35,534 nt of DNA. It comes from Moraxellaceae bacterium (GTDB lineage: Bacteria > Pseudomonadota > Gammaproteobacteria > Pseudomonadales > Moraxellaceae). This document shows, piece after piece, positions 9,710 to 18,052 of this stretch (position 1 is the first letter of the stretch; the number at the start of each line of letters is the position of its first letter). The position numbers were made by a program, and so were the translations under genes. The DNA lies in assembly GCA_014378805.1 (NCBI GenBank), contig JACMMY010000222.1:1-35534 (forward strand), in the 5' to 3' direction. The notes under the pieces are model-generated. The model was not told where the DNA came from. It ran no database searches and saw only the letters and a program-made list of their open reading frames with translations.

Positions 9710-10858
9710 TCATAAAGAGCGCGCGATAATCTCTTTCATGATTTCGCTAGAACCGCCATAAATCCTTTGCACACGAGCATCAGCATACATCTGCGTAATC
9801 GGGTATTCGAGCATATAACCATAACCGCCAAAGAACTGTAAGCATTCATCAACGACTTTACATTCCAATTCGCTGAGATTGAGTTTCACGATAGATGCCG
9901 TCACCGTATCCAACTCGCCATCAATCATACGCTGAATACACTCATCGACAAATGCACGAGCCATCACGGCTTGCGCCTTCATATCTGCCAATTTAAAACG
10001 TGTATTCTGCATATCTAACAATGTCTTACCAAATGCCTTACGTTCTTTGGTATAAGTCACAGTCAGATCTAATGCACGTTCAATAATACCCATGGCACAA
10101 ATACCAAGCATCAAACGTTCATAAGGCAGCTCACTCATGAGATGTGCAAAACCTTTGCCTTCAACGCCACCTAACAGGTTTTCAGCAGGCACGTGCACAT
10201 CATCAAAGAACAACTCGCAAGTATCTTGACCTTTTTGTCCAAGTTTTTCCAAAATACGACCGACTTTGAACCCTTTTACTTTCTTGGTTTCAACCAAGAG
10301 TAGTGAAATTCCTTTTGAACCTGCATCTGGATTGGTCTTGGTGACAACGACAATCAGATCAGCAAGATAGCCATTGGAAATAAAAATCTTTGATCCATTA
10401 ATCACATATTCATCACCATCACGGTCGGCACGCGTGCGAATACCTTGCAAGTCTGATCCAGCACTCGGTTCTGACATGGCGATCGCATCAATCATTTCGC
10501 CCGAGGCCAAAAGTGGTAAATATTTTTGTTTCTGCGCGTCAGTGCCTTGATTCAAAATATAGTGCGCCGCAATCGCATGGACGTGTAAACCAAATGCGCG
10601 ATCACCCGCATAAGCGAGCTCTTCAAAGAAAATCGCCATATGTGCAAAATTACCACCACTACCACCAAACTCATCCGGCACATCGGCCAGTAAAATACCG
10701 AGTTCACCCGCTTTATTCCAAAGATCACGATCTACATGTTGTTGCTTTGCCCATTTTTCGCCGTGTGCACTAATCTCGGTTTGGACAAAACGACGAACAT
10801 TGTCTCGGTACATCTCAAGTTCAGAATCCATCCATCGTTTTTTTTGCAGATTCATCAT
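9710..10858 (-). CDS. Acyl-CoA dehydrogenase family protein
   Basis: AIAMSEPSAGSDLQGIRT, KIFISNG, YTKERKAFGKTL, YGGSSEIMKEIIARSL motifs. Confidence 0.93.
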   Translation of the reverse strand: MMNLQKKRWMDSELEMYRDNVRRFVQTEISAHGEKWAKQQHVDRDLWNKAGELGILLADVPDEFGGSGGNFAHMAIFFEELAYAGDRAFGLHVHAIAAHYILNQGTDAQKQKYLPLLASGEMIDAIAMSEPSAGSDLQGIRTRADRDGDEYVINGSKIFISNGYLADLIVVVTKTNPDAGSKGISLLLVETKKVKGFKVGRILEKLGQKGQDTCELFFDDVHVPAENLLGGVEGKGFAHLMSELPYERLMLGICAMGIIERALDLTVTYTKERKAFGKTLLDMQNTRFKLADMKAQAVMARAFVDECIQRMIDGELDTVTASIVKLNLSELECKVVDECLQFFGGYGYMLEYPITQMYADARVQRIYGGSSEIMKEIIARSL

Positions 10859-11015
10859 TATTACTCCAGTAATTACATTTATTGAACCTAAACAAACCTA
10901 ATTATTTTCAGTTTGCAACAACAAACCATACAGCGCGATCAAGCCTGTAATATCATCATTTATGATTAATTTAGGTCAAACGACCGATAAATATTTTCAA
11001 AATTATATAGGTCAG

Positions 11016-11031
11016 TTGACAGATTCGTCAA
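11016..11031. promoter_or_regulatory. Candidate TetR-type operator in the divergent acd/tetR promoter region
   Basis: TTGAC AGATTC GTCAA inverted repeat between the divergent genes. Confidence 0.35.
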
Positions 11032-11086
11032 TGATCTGGAAAATGGTATTTTCTACCAACCTTAAATAAATGGATTTCAACGAGCA

Positions 11087-11725
11087 ATGCTCAATACTGT
11101 GATTGAATCATTAAAGAAAAAAGGTTCTGGCACGACAGAAAAAGGCGTCGAACGCGCCCAAGAAATTATGAAAGCCGCGCGAGAAATATTTGCGACCGAA
11201 GGTTATGCGGGATTGTCCATGCGTAGCGTCGCCGCACGAGTGAACGTCAGTTTAAGTACAGTGCAGCACTACTACCAAGACAAAGACACCTTGGTCGAAG
11301 CTGTTCTCCTTTTTATGATTGATGATTATCGGATTGCGATCGAGCAGCTTAATCAAACGATGACTGGAAAAACGCAGATTGAACGATTGATGGCGGCGAT
11401 GGATTTATTTATTGCAGAAATTCTTCGTACTGAAGTTGCGAGTGTTTTTATGGAAATATGGTCTATTGCAAACCGTAATACCGTTGCCGCAAAAATTCTC
11501 GATCAAGTTCGCATTCGTGAACAAAAAGAATTTGTTCGTTTAATCAAAGGTCTTGTTCCGGATTTAAATGAAGGTAATGACGAGATACGTGCAGCCTTGA
11601 TGATTGCCCAAATTGAAGGGCTCACGATACAACTCTCTCGCAAGAGTTCAGGTCAATGGCATCACGAACAACTGGTAGCGGCCGCGCGCATGGCGTTACT
11701 AAGATTGGCGACAGGTTCAAATTAA
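11087..11725 (+). CDS. TetR/AcrR family transcriptional regulator
   Basis: ARAREI-like N-terminus: REIFATEGYAGLSMRSVAARVNVSLSTVQHYYQDKDTLVEAVL helix-turn-helix. Confidence 0.93.
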   Translation: MLNTVIESLKKKGSGTTEKGVERAQEIMKAAREIFATEGYAGLSMRSVAARVNVSLSTVQHYYQDKDTLVEAVLLFMIDDYRIAIEQLNQTMTGKTQIERLMAAMDLFIAEILRTEVASVFMEIWSIANRNTVAAKILDQVRIREQKEFVRLIKGLVPDLNEGNDEIRAALMIAQIEGLTIQLSRKSSGQWHHEQLVAAARMALLRLATGSN

Positions 11726-11883
11726 AGTGAGGTTTAGAGATCTCTCTTCACGTTTGTGATTGAGCCCTTGAAAAGTTTGATACGGGATCAGCATACTTAG
11801 GATGAGCTTCAGCCCATCAACAACATTTAATACACTCCTCACCCAACAATAACAACCTCATTGTGACAATAAAAATGACCTCT

Positions 11884-12048
11884 TTTTGTCCAAACCGTTT
11901 ACGCGCTATATGACCTTTTAGCTCAGGTTCTGCGAATAGCAAAGCAGCGCGATCAAACGTTCCGGTTTTCACTCATTGGGGAATCTCAGGTTTTCTAGGT
12001 GTAATAAAGGGGTTATTTTGCATGATTGAGTGGGTGAGATGATATGGA
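11884..12048 (-). pseudogene. Diverged remnant of the rsmA 5' end plus upstream region (direct repeat of 9334-9504)
   Basis: Aligns by eye over ~165 nt with 9334-9504, e.g. ATGACCTTTTAGCTCAGGTTCTGC[A/G]AATA[A/G]CAAAGCA and GTAATAA..[TATTTT][A/G]CATGA; roughly four fifths of positions agree. Confidence 0.85.
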
Positions 12049-12065
12049 CGGACTTTGATTCTCAC

Positions 12066-12133
12066 TGTAAATGCGTACTGATGAGTCCGTGTCGGATGAT
12101 TGTCAACCCATCCGACGATTCTTGTAATTTACA
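12066..12133. other. Nested inverted repeats, possible structured RNA or regulatory element
   Basis: Outer stem TGTAAAT(12066-12072)/ATTTACA(12127-12133) enclosing GTCGGATG(12091-12098)/CATCCGAC(12109-12116). Confidence 0.35.
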
Positions 12134-12187
12134 ATCTAAAAACCAAAAATAAAATCACTCCGTGGTTATATTATCCAGTTGTGTTGA

Positions 12188-12901
12188 CTAGCTCTTTGCG
12201 ATGTTTTTAAACGCATTTTTGACCTTTTGGATCGCATATCTATTCATATGTTGCGCACGCCTATCCCAATGACTCGCGGTCTGCTCTAATTTGGCTTTAA
12301 TGATCTGTGCTTGCTCCAACTCCTTCTGTTTTAGCAAGCAAATGGCATATTCCACACAAATCTCAACACTACCAAAGCAGCGCATTAAATATTCGAATTG
12401 CTCACGCGCAGCATCATTTTCACCCATTTCAGCCAGAGTAAGAGCAGCCAACAAGGTCACATCTTCGACATGATAGTTCGCATCTTTCGCACGACTATCA
12501 CTCAACAAAACCAAGACTCGTTGATGTTGATTCACATCAAAATTCGCATAAGCTGTTACTAAACGCACCTGTAAATCTGAATCAGATGCCCGCGTTAAAC
12601 AGGACTCAAACTCCTTCACTGCTTCAATCATATTCCCCATTGCTCGCAGTGCATTTGCCACGCGCAGATGGTTATGCACCGATGCAGTCAGGTTATATGC
12701 CTGACGTGCAGCCAAGAGCTCTCGGTTTGGATTTAAAACTCCTGAGGTCTGGGCTGTGAACTGACGAAAACCATAGTGCATGCGAGTGTTGGGTAAAAAA
12801 ATCGCAATAATGACATGCAAGCCAATACCATAAATTGAAAAATATTCAAACAATTGAACTAAGTTACCCACAAAAATGATCCTTATTATTAATTTCGTCA
12901 C
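12188..12901 (-). CDS. TPR-repeat membrane-anchored protein
   Basis: Hydrophobic N-terminus then TPR-like helices (VHNHLRVANALRAMGNMIEAVKEFESCL; LLAALTLAEMGENDAAREQFEYLM). Confidence 0.65.
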   Translation of the reverse strand: MTKLIIRIIFVGNLVQLFEYFSIYGIGLHVIIAIFLPNTRMHYGFRQFTAQTSGVLNPNRELLAARQAYNLTASVHNHLRVANALRAMGNMIEAVKEFESCLTRASDSDLQVRLVTAYANFDVNQHQRVLVLLSDSRAKDANYHVEDVTLLAALTLAEMGENDAAREQFEYLMRCFGSVEICVEYAICLLKQKELEQAQIIKAKLEQTASHWDRRAQHMNRYAIQKVKNAFKNIAKS

Positions 12902-13150
12902 ACGATCTTATCGTAGCGCTGTTACACAAGTCCACTAAACAAGGCTCATCATCTCCAGATGTTTTATATTCATTGCAACAATCAAGCGTGGATATGTGAC
13001 GAAGTTGCGATATTGGAAATATTCAATGTTTCATCGGGATATAAATTCAGAGATTTATTAAAATCTAAATTAAGATTAAGTTGTTTATTTTAATAAATAA
13101 TTTTGATCTAAAACCATCCTGAGAATGCTTTTATTGCTTCAAGTTGAACA

Positions 13151-13222
13151 ATTAGACCAATTAGACCAATTAGACCAATTAGACCAATTAGACCAATTAG
13201 ACCAATTAGACCAATTAGACCA
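13151..13222. repeat. Tandem array of eight perfect 9-bp units ATTAGACCA
   Basis: Counted directly: 13151-13222 = 8 x ATTAGACCA. Confidence 0.97.
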
Positions 13223-13239
13223 ACTTTAGTATAGTTGGT
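13219..13239. promoter_or_regulatory. Candidate operator palindrome upstream of the TA module
   Basis: ACCAACT TTAGTAT AGTTGGT, 7-bp perfect arms, overlapping the last tandem unit and ~18 nt before the antitoxin start. Confidence 0.4.
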
Positions 13240-13256
13240 TAAAAATGAGGTGAACA

Positions 13257-13496
13257 ATGATTATTAATCTATCCGAGGCAAAAGCGCATTTATCCGAGTT
13301 GGTGCAACGCGCCTATCAGGGTGAAGAAATTATTATTGCCAAAAATAATTTACCGCTTGTTGAACTCGTCGTTCATCGCCCAAAGAGCAAAGTAATCCTT
13401 GGTTTACTCAAAGATCATCCATCGCGTGATGCGCTCAATGCCGCACTAGACATAGATGTCAGTAATTTATGGGATGGTGAGGTATTTCCGCAGTGA
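13257..13496 (+). CDS. Phd/YefM-type antitoxin of a type II toxin-antitoxin module
   Basis: MIINLSEAKAHLSELVQRAYQGEEIIIAKNNLPLVELVV is the typical Phd/YefM N-terminus; followed by an overlapping PIN toxin frame (GTGA). Confidence 0.85.
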   Translation: MIINLSEAKAHLSELVQRAYQGEEIIIAKNNLPLVELVVHRPKSKVILGLLKDHPSRDALNAALDIDVSNLWDGEVFPQ

Positions 13497-13865
13497 ACAT
13501 TTTGATCGACACGCATATTTTTTTATGGGCATTAACAAACCCAGATAACATAACCACCGAACAAACCTCAGCCTTACAAAATCCTCATAATCACATTTAT
13601 GTCAGTGCAATGAGCATCACCGAAATCATCATCAAAGCCAGTATAGGCAAGCTAGATGTTAATTTCGACCCTGTGGAAATTGCTAAAAAAAAGCAGATTC
13701 AATTTGCTCGATTACCGCGCTGAAGACGCTTTATTTCTACAAGCGCTGCCGTTACATCACAAAGACCCATTTGATCGGATGCTGATCGCGCAAGCAAAAG
13801 CGAACGATATGACGATTATGGCCAATGATTCTTTGTTTAGGCGTTATGATTGCGAATTGATTTAA
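13493..13865 (+). pseudogene. PIN-domain (VapC-like) toxin split by a frameshift near 13718-13723
   Basis: GTG-started ORF MNILIDTHIFLWALTNPD...FARLPR* ends at 13723; the C-terminal PIN half RAEDALFLQALPLHHKDPFDRMLIAQAKANDMTIMANDSLFRRYDCELI continues in a different frame to 13865. Confidence 0.85.
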
Positions 13866-14048
13866 TCTTTGAGTAGATAAAGTCCATCTACAATTCTTTA
13901 GCTGACAAATAAGACGTGAATTGTGAAAGTTACTCCATGACACTAAACTATCGCACTAATAAAAAAACGATAATTCATCTTGACTTAGCTACAACTTAAT
14001 GACACATTCAGCCCTATATTTACTTTTATTTTCAAATCAAAACAGGGA

Positions 14049-14098
14049 TCTTATGTGGCAACTTTTGGCATCTTATGTGTCACCTCTGCCGCATAAGA
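14049..14098. repeat. 12-bp inverted repeat (one mismatch) left of the cassette boundary
   Basis: TCTTATGTGGCA (14049-14060) versus TGCCGCATAAGA (14087-14098). Confidence 0.6.
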
Positions 14099-14119
14099 GT
14101 AGTTAGGCATTAGGGATAA

Positions 14120-15004
14120 ATGAGAGCGAGGTGTCTGGTGAGCTACAAAGAAGCAGTGTCGAAATGGGAATCGCGTGGAAAGCCGCTCATTGTCGAAGGC
14201 GCGAACAGTCGAATCTGGCGCGAAGGAAGTGGGGAGCCAGTAATTTGTCTGCATGGTGTGCCTGCGTCTGGGTTCTTGTACCGAAAGGTGCTTCCCGAAC
14301 TTGCTGCGCGTGGGTTGGAGGGAATCACATTTGATCTGCCAGGAATGGGATTTGCGGATCGCCCCTCGGATTTCGACTATTCATGGAGCGGTTTGTCGCA
14401 GTGGACCGTCAAGGCAATCGACGCCGCTGGCATAGATAAATTCCACCTAGTAGTTCATGACATCGGCGGGCCGGTCGGATTCGACGTAATCAGGCAGATT
14501 CCCGGTAGAATACGCTCGCTAACCGTACTCAACACGTTGGTAAGAGCCGCTAGCTTTCATCGTCCGTGGGTTATGGAGCCATTTGCTCACCCAATAATTG
14601 GTTCGCTTTGGGTTGCTTCGATGCGGACGCCAATGATCATTCCTCTAATGCGCACAATCGGAATGCACGATGGACCTAGCAACGACGACCTGCGGGCATA
14701 CGGCTACCTGCTCACTCGCGTTGACGGAGGCGTGGCATTCAGAAAGGTAATGCGTGGCTTTGAGCGAACATCGGAATTCGAGAGTAGAATCGTCTCTGCT
14801 CTTAAAACGCGGAAATTTCCCGCGCAAGTAATATGGGGCGCTGAGGATCCGGCGCTGAAGATGTCCAGATATGCTCCGGAAATCTGCGAGGTCCTTGGCC
14901 TGAATTCCTGGCACAAGGTTCGTGGAAAGCACTTCCTTCAGGAAGACTCACCGAAAGAAATTGCGCAGCTAGTTGCATCATTCGTTGAGGGTCAAAGGAA
15001 GTGA
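14120..15004 (+). CDS. Alpha/beta hydrolase, haloalkane dehalogenase-like
   Basis: ICLHGVPASGFLYRKVLPELAARG, LVVHDIGGPVGFD (Asp at the nucleophile position), VIWGAEDPAL, GKHFLQEDSP catalytic His region. Start may be 14138 or another nearby codon. Confidence 0.8.
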   Translation: MRARCLVSYKEAVSKWESRGKPLIVEGANSRIWREGSGEPVICLHGVPASGFLYRKVLPELAARGLEGITFDLPGMGFADRPSDFDYSWSGLSQWTVKAIDAAGIDKFHLVVHDIGGPVGFDVIRQIPGRIRSLTVLNTLVRAASFHRPWVMEPFAHPIIGSLWVASMRTPMIIPLMRTIGMHDGPSNDDLRAYGYLLTRVDGGVAFRKVMRGFERTSEFESRIVSALKTRKFPAQVIWGAEDPALKMSRYAPEICEVLGLNSWHKVRGKHFLQEDSPKEIAQLVASFVEGQRK

Positions 15005-15026
15005 TATATCCCCCCGAGAAATGGTG

Positions 15027-15089
15027 CGCTAATGCATCCATTCGCTGCAGGCACGATGGCCCTGACGAGCCGCGGCCTGAGCTCAAACG
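15027..15089 (+). other. attC-like recombination site of the candidate cassette
   Basis: GCTAATGCATCCATTCGCTGCAGGC ... GCCGCGGCCTGAGCTCAAACG; the right half closely resembles the common attC right half GCGCGGCTTAACTCAAGCG^TTRRRY. Left core is degenerate (GCTAATG rather than RYYYAAC). Confidence 0.5.
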
Positions 15090-16091
15090 TTATATAACCT
15101 TCCTACTCGCCAACTCATCCGCCAACTTCACCGCCACCACCAAACTCCCTGCTTCCGCACGCCCAGTCCCCGCCAAATCCAGCGCAGTCCCATGATCCAC
15201 CGAAGTCCGAATAAACGGTAAACCCAACGTAATATTCACCGCCTCACCAAAACCCAATGCCTTCAGCACAGGCAAACCCTGATCGTGATACATCGCCAGC
15301 ACAGCATCTGCCGCCTTGAGCAAACGTGGCGTAAACAACGTATCCGCAGGCAACGCATGACCCACATCCACACCTTGCGCCCGAAACTGAGCAAGGACAG
15401 GCTCAATCACGTCAATTTCCTCACGCCCCAAATACCCACCCTCACCCGCATGTGGATTCAGACCACATACCAAAATCTTTGGATGTTCTATCGCAAATTT
15501 CGTGCGTAAATCGTGAATCAAAATCGTTAATACTTGCGTCAATAACTCAGGCGTAATCGCATCAGGCACCGCACGTAACGGTAAATGCGTCGTCGCCAAC
15601 GCCACACGCAAAGTGGGTGTCGCCAGCATCATCACGACTTTATCCACTTTCGCTTTTTCTTGAAAAAACTCGGTATGACCACTGAACGCAATACCTGCTT
15701 CATTCATCACCGATTTCTGCACAGGCGCAGTCACCACGCCAGCCACGCGCCCATTCAAACACGCATCCGCCGCAACTGATAATTGCTCCAACACATACGG
15801 CGCATTCAGCGGATTTAACTGACCATCGACCACCGACACCCGCAGCGGCACAGGGCGAATATAAAGACTTCCCGCTGGCGCAGCCGTTTCCTGCCCCATA
15901 TAATCAATCAAATTGACTTCTAAACCCAACTTACGCGCACGACGCAACATCAGCGCAGGATCAGCAAGGACAATCACAGGACGCGTGATACCCTGTTCTG
16001 GCAATAATTTCGCCAATGCCAATGTAATATCAATGCCAATGCCCGCAGGTTCGCCTGTGGTGAGATAAAGAGGTAAAGCGGCTGTGCTCAT
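15090..16091 (-). CDS. pdxA: 4-hydroxythreonine-4-phosphate dehydrogenase
   Basis: [90 protein letters not shown]. Confidence 0.95.
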   Translation of the reverse strand: MSTAALPLYLTTGEPAGIGIDITLALAKLLPEQGITRPVIVLADPALMLRRARKLGLEVNLIDYMGQETAAPAGSLYIRPVPLRVSVVDGQLNPLNAPYVLEQLSVAADACLNGRVAGVVTAPVQKSVMNEAGIAFSGHTEFFQEKAKVDKVVMMLATPTLRVALATTHLPLRAVPDAITPELLTQVLTILIHDLRTKFAIEHPKILVCGLNPHAGEGGYLGREEIDVIEPVLAQFRAQGVDVGHALPADTLFTPRLLKAADAVLAMYHDQGLPVLKALGFGEAVNITLGLPFIRTSVDHGTALDLAGTGRAEAGSLVVAVKLADELASRKVI

Positions 16092-16210
16092 CGAATGTCC
16101 ATCGCGTGATATCTAGCAGAATAATCACAGTATAACGTCTCCTAGACCCTTGTGAATGCTAGAGAGTTCGTCTTACTACAAAAGAAATATACCTTTAACA
16201 CCGAAAACGG

Positions 16211-16239
16211 TTGTCAAGTCAACCCGACTTCCTTATAAT
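16211..16239 (+). promoter_or_regulatory. Sigma70-type promoter for rplM-rpsI
   Basis: TTGTCA - 17 nt - TATAAT. Confidence 0.75.
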
Positions 16240-16302
16240 TCGCGGTCTGTTTTGAGAGCCCCGTAAACTCTCTTAAACAACTTTAATATAGGCATAGATG
16301 CA

Positions 16303-16731
16303 ATGAAAACTATCAGCGCAAAGCCAGAAAACGTCACACGCGAGTGGTTTGTCGTCGACGCAAATGGCAAAACTCTTGGTCGCATCGCGACTGAAATCGC
16401 AAGTCGTTTGCGCGGCAAGCACAAACCTAGCTATACCCCGCACGTTGACACTGGTGATTACATCATCGTTATCAACGCGGAAAAAGTCGTTGTCACAGGC
16501 AAAAAAGCCCAAGACAAAATGTACTATCGCCACAGTGAATTCCCAGGCGGCCTGAAAACAACTAACTTCACTAAGTTAATTGCACACAAGCCTACTGACG
16601 TATTGCATCGTGCGATCAAAGGTATGCTACCAAAAGGTCCTCTTGGCTTCGCCATGATCACCAAATTGAAGCTATATGCAGGTAGCACTCACCCGCATGA
16701 AGCACAACAACCACAAGTTCTGGAACTGTAA
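16303..16731 (+). CDS. rplM: 50S ribosomal protein L13
   Basis: [59 protein letters not shown]. Confidence 0.98.
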   Translation: MKTISAKPENVTREWFVVDANGKTLGRIATEIASRLRGKHKPSYTPHVDTGDYIIVINAEKVVVTGKKAQDKMYYRHSEFPGGLKTTNFTKLIAHKPTDVLHRAIKGMLPKGPLGFAMITKLKLYAGSTHPHEAQQPQVLEL

Positions 16732-16734
16732 GCC

Positions 16735-17127
16735 ATGACGACACAACGTAATTACGGCACTGGTCGCCGCAAGACCGCTACCGCTCGTGTGTTCCTGGCT
16801 CCAGGTTCAGGCGCGATGACCATCAACAACAAAACGCTTGATCAGTATTTTGCTCGTGAAACTTCACGCATGATCGTTCGTCAACCACTAGAATTGGTTG
16901 ATGGCTTAGCAAAATACGACATTTTTGTTACCGTTAAAGGCGGTGGCATGAGTGGTCAAGCGGGTGCAATTCGTCACGGTATTACACGTGCATTGTACGC
17001 ATCTGACGAAACATTGAAATCAGCATTGCGTCAAGCTGGCTTCGTGACTCGTGATGCTCGTGAAGTTGAACGTAAGAAAATTGGTCTACGCAAAGCGCGT
17101 AAACGCCCACAATACTCAAAACGTTAA
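16735..17127 (+). CDS. rpsI: 30S ribosomal protein S9
   Basis: [20 protein letters not shown] ... [18 protein letters not shown]. Confidence 0.98.
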   Translation: MTTQRNYGTGRRKTATARVFLAPGSGAMTINNKTLDQYFARETSRMIVRQPLELVDGLAKYDIFVTVKGGGMSGQAGAIRHGITRALYASDETLKSALRQAGFVTRDAREVERKKIGLRKARKRPQYSKR

Positions 17128-17151
17128 TCTCAAAACGTTTTTTGGATGTGT

Positions 17152-17183
17152 ACAAAACCCCGACTCTGTTCGGGGTTTTGTTA
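17152..17183 (+). terminator. Rho-independent terminator after rpsI
   Basis: CAAAACCCCG ACTCTGTT CGGGGTTTTG TTATT. Confidence 0.88.
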
Positions 17184-17461
17184 TTATGGGGTTTAATCAA
17201 AACTCCACGCGCCTCTATACAAAACTAAGGCCACTGAGCGGAGTCGAAGTGCGTAAACTCTATGTGCTCATCTCAAATACCGTTTATTCCGGCTCCGCTC
17301 AATGAACGGCATCAACTATTTAAATATTCAAGTTTGAACATTATCACAGCACGATTAAGTAGCATTTCTCTCTAATAGTATTTAGCATAAAAGCCATCAA
17401 TATCATGCTTATTTTTCATCTCGATTTTTCGCATACTTTATTCTTCCATTGAGGCAAATGC

Positions 17462-18052
17462 ATGAGCAACACCAACGATGCAGACCAAGTTAATGTGAGC
17501 CGCCGTCGCATGTTGGTAAACACCACCACGGCAATGGGTGCTGTCGGTATTGTTGGTGCAATCACACCATTTGTAAAATCATGCACCCCAAGTGAAAAAG
17601 CCAAAGCAGCAAGCAGCCCTATCACGCAAGATATCAGCGCGCTCAAAGCGGGTAAAATGATGGTCGTTGAATGGCAAAGTAAGCCTATCTATATTATTCG
17701 CCGCACTGATGAAATGCTGAATAACTTAGCATTGAGCAATCCCAAACTACGTGATGCAAGCTCGAATGAATCCAATCAACCTGATTATGCAAAGAATGTG
17801 CATCGTTCACGCGACCCACATCTACTGGTCATGGTTGGCGTGTGTACACATTTAGGCTGTGCACCTGGTTTTCGCCCTGAAACAAATGCTTCACTTGATG
17901 CCAATTGGACGGGTGGATTTTTATGTCCCTGTCACGGCTCCAAATACGATTTAGCCGGACGTGTCTTTGATGGCTCGCCTGCTCCACTGAACATGGAAAT
18001 TCCTAAATATAACCTTATAGGTAATGTCTTGATCATTGGCGAGGATGCCTAA
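17462..18052 (+). CDS. petA: Ubiquinol-cytochrome c reductase iron-sulfur (Rieske) subunit
   Basis: SRRRMLVNTTTAMGAVGIVGAITPFV TAT-like N-terminus; CTHLGC and CPCHGS Rieske motifs. Confidence 0.96.
   Translation: MSNTNDADQVNVSRRRMLVNTTTAMGAVGIVGAITPFVKSCTPSEKAKAASSPITQDISALKAGKMMVVEWQSKPIYIIRRTDEMLNNLALSNPKLRDASSNESNQPDYAKNVHRSRDPHLLVMVGVCTHLGCAPGFRPETNASLDANWTGGFLCPCHGSKYDLAGRVFDGSPAPLNMEIPKYNLIGNVLIIGEDA

Larger units (their letters stand above)
14103..15089 (+). mobile_element. Candidate single integron gene cassette
   Basis: Left boundary GTTAGGC (14102-14108, fits core GTTRRRY), one ORF, then an attC-like tail ending CCGCGGCCTGAGCTCAAACG^TT at 15089/15090; GC-richer than the surroundings. 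Confidence 0.6.

Noticed and set aside
12072-12120. Hammerhead ribozyme suggested by CTGATGAGTCCGTG
   Set aside because: The conserved GAAA after stem II is missing and no consistent three-stem arrangement with a cleavage triplet is visible; kept only as a possible structured element.
13151-13222. CRISPR array
   Set aside because: Units are 9 bp, directly abutting, with no spacers and no cas genes.
13685-13692. Programmed -1 ribosomal frameshift at the A8 tract in the PIN toxin
   Set aside because: The required change is +1/-2, not -1; an indel near 13718 fits homologs better.
14000-14102. A second attC site upstream of the cassette
   Set aside because: The 12-bp inverted repeat there lacks RYYYAAC/GTTRRRY arms in the right arrangement; more likely the displaced native sequence (possibly pdxA terminator) left of the insertion.
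14645-15086. Minus-strand ORFs across the hydrolase cassette
   Set aside because: Spurious frames in GC-richer sequence; the plus-strand hydrolase has clear catalytic motifs.
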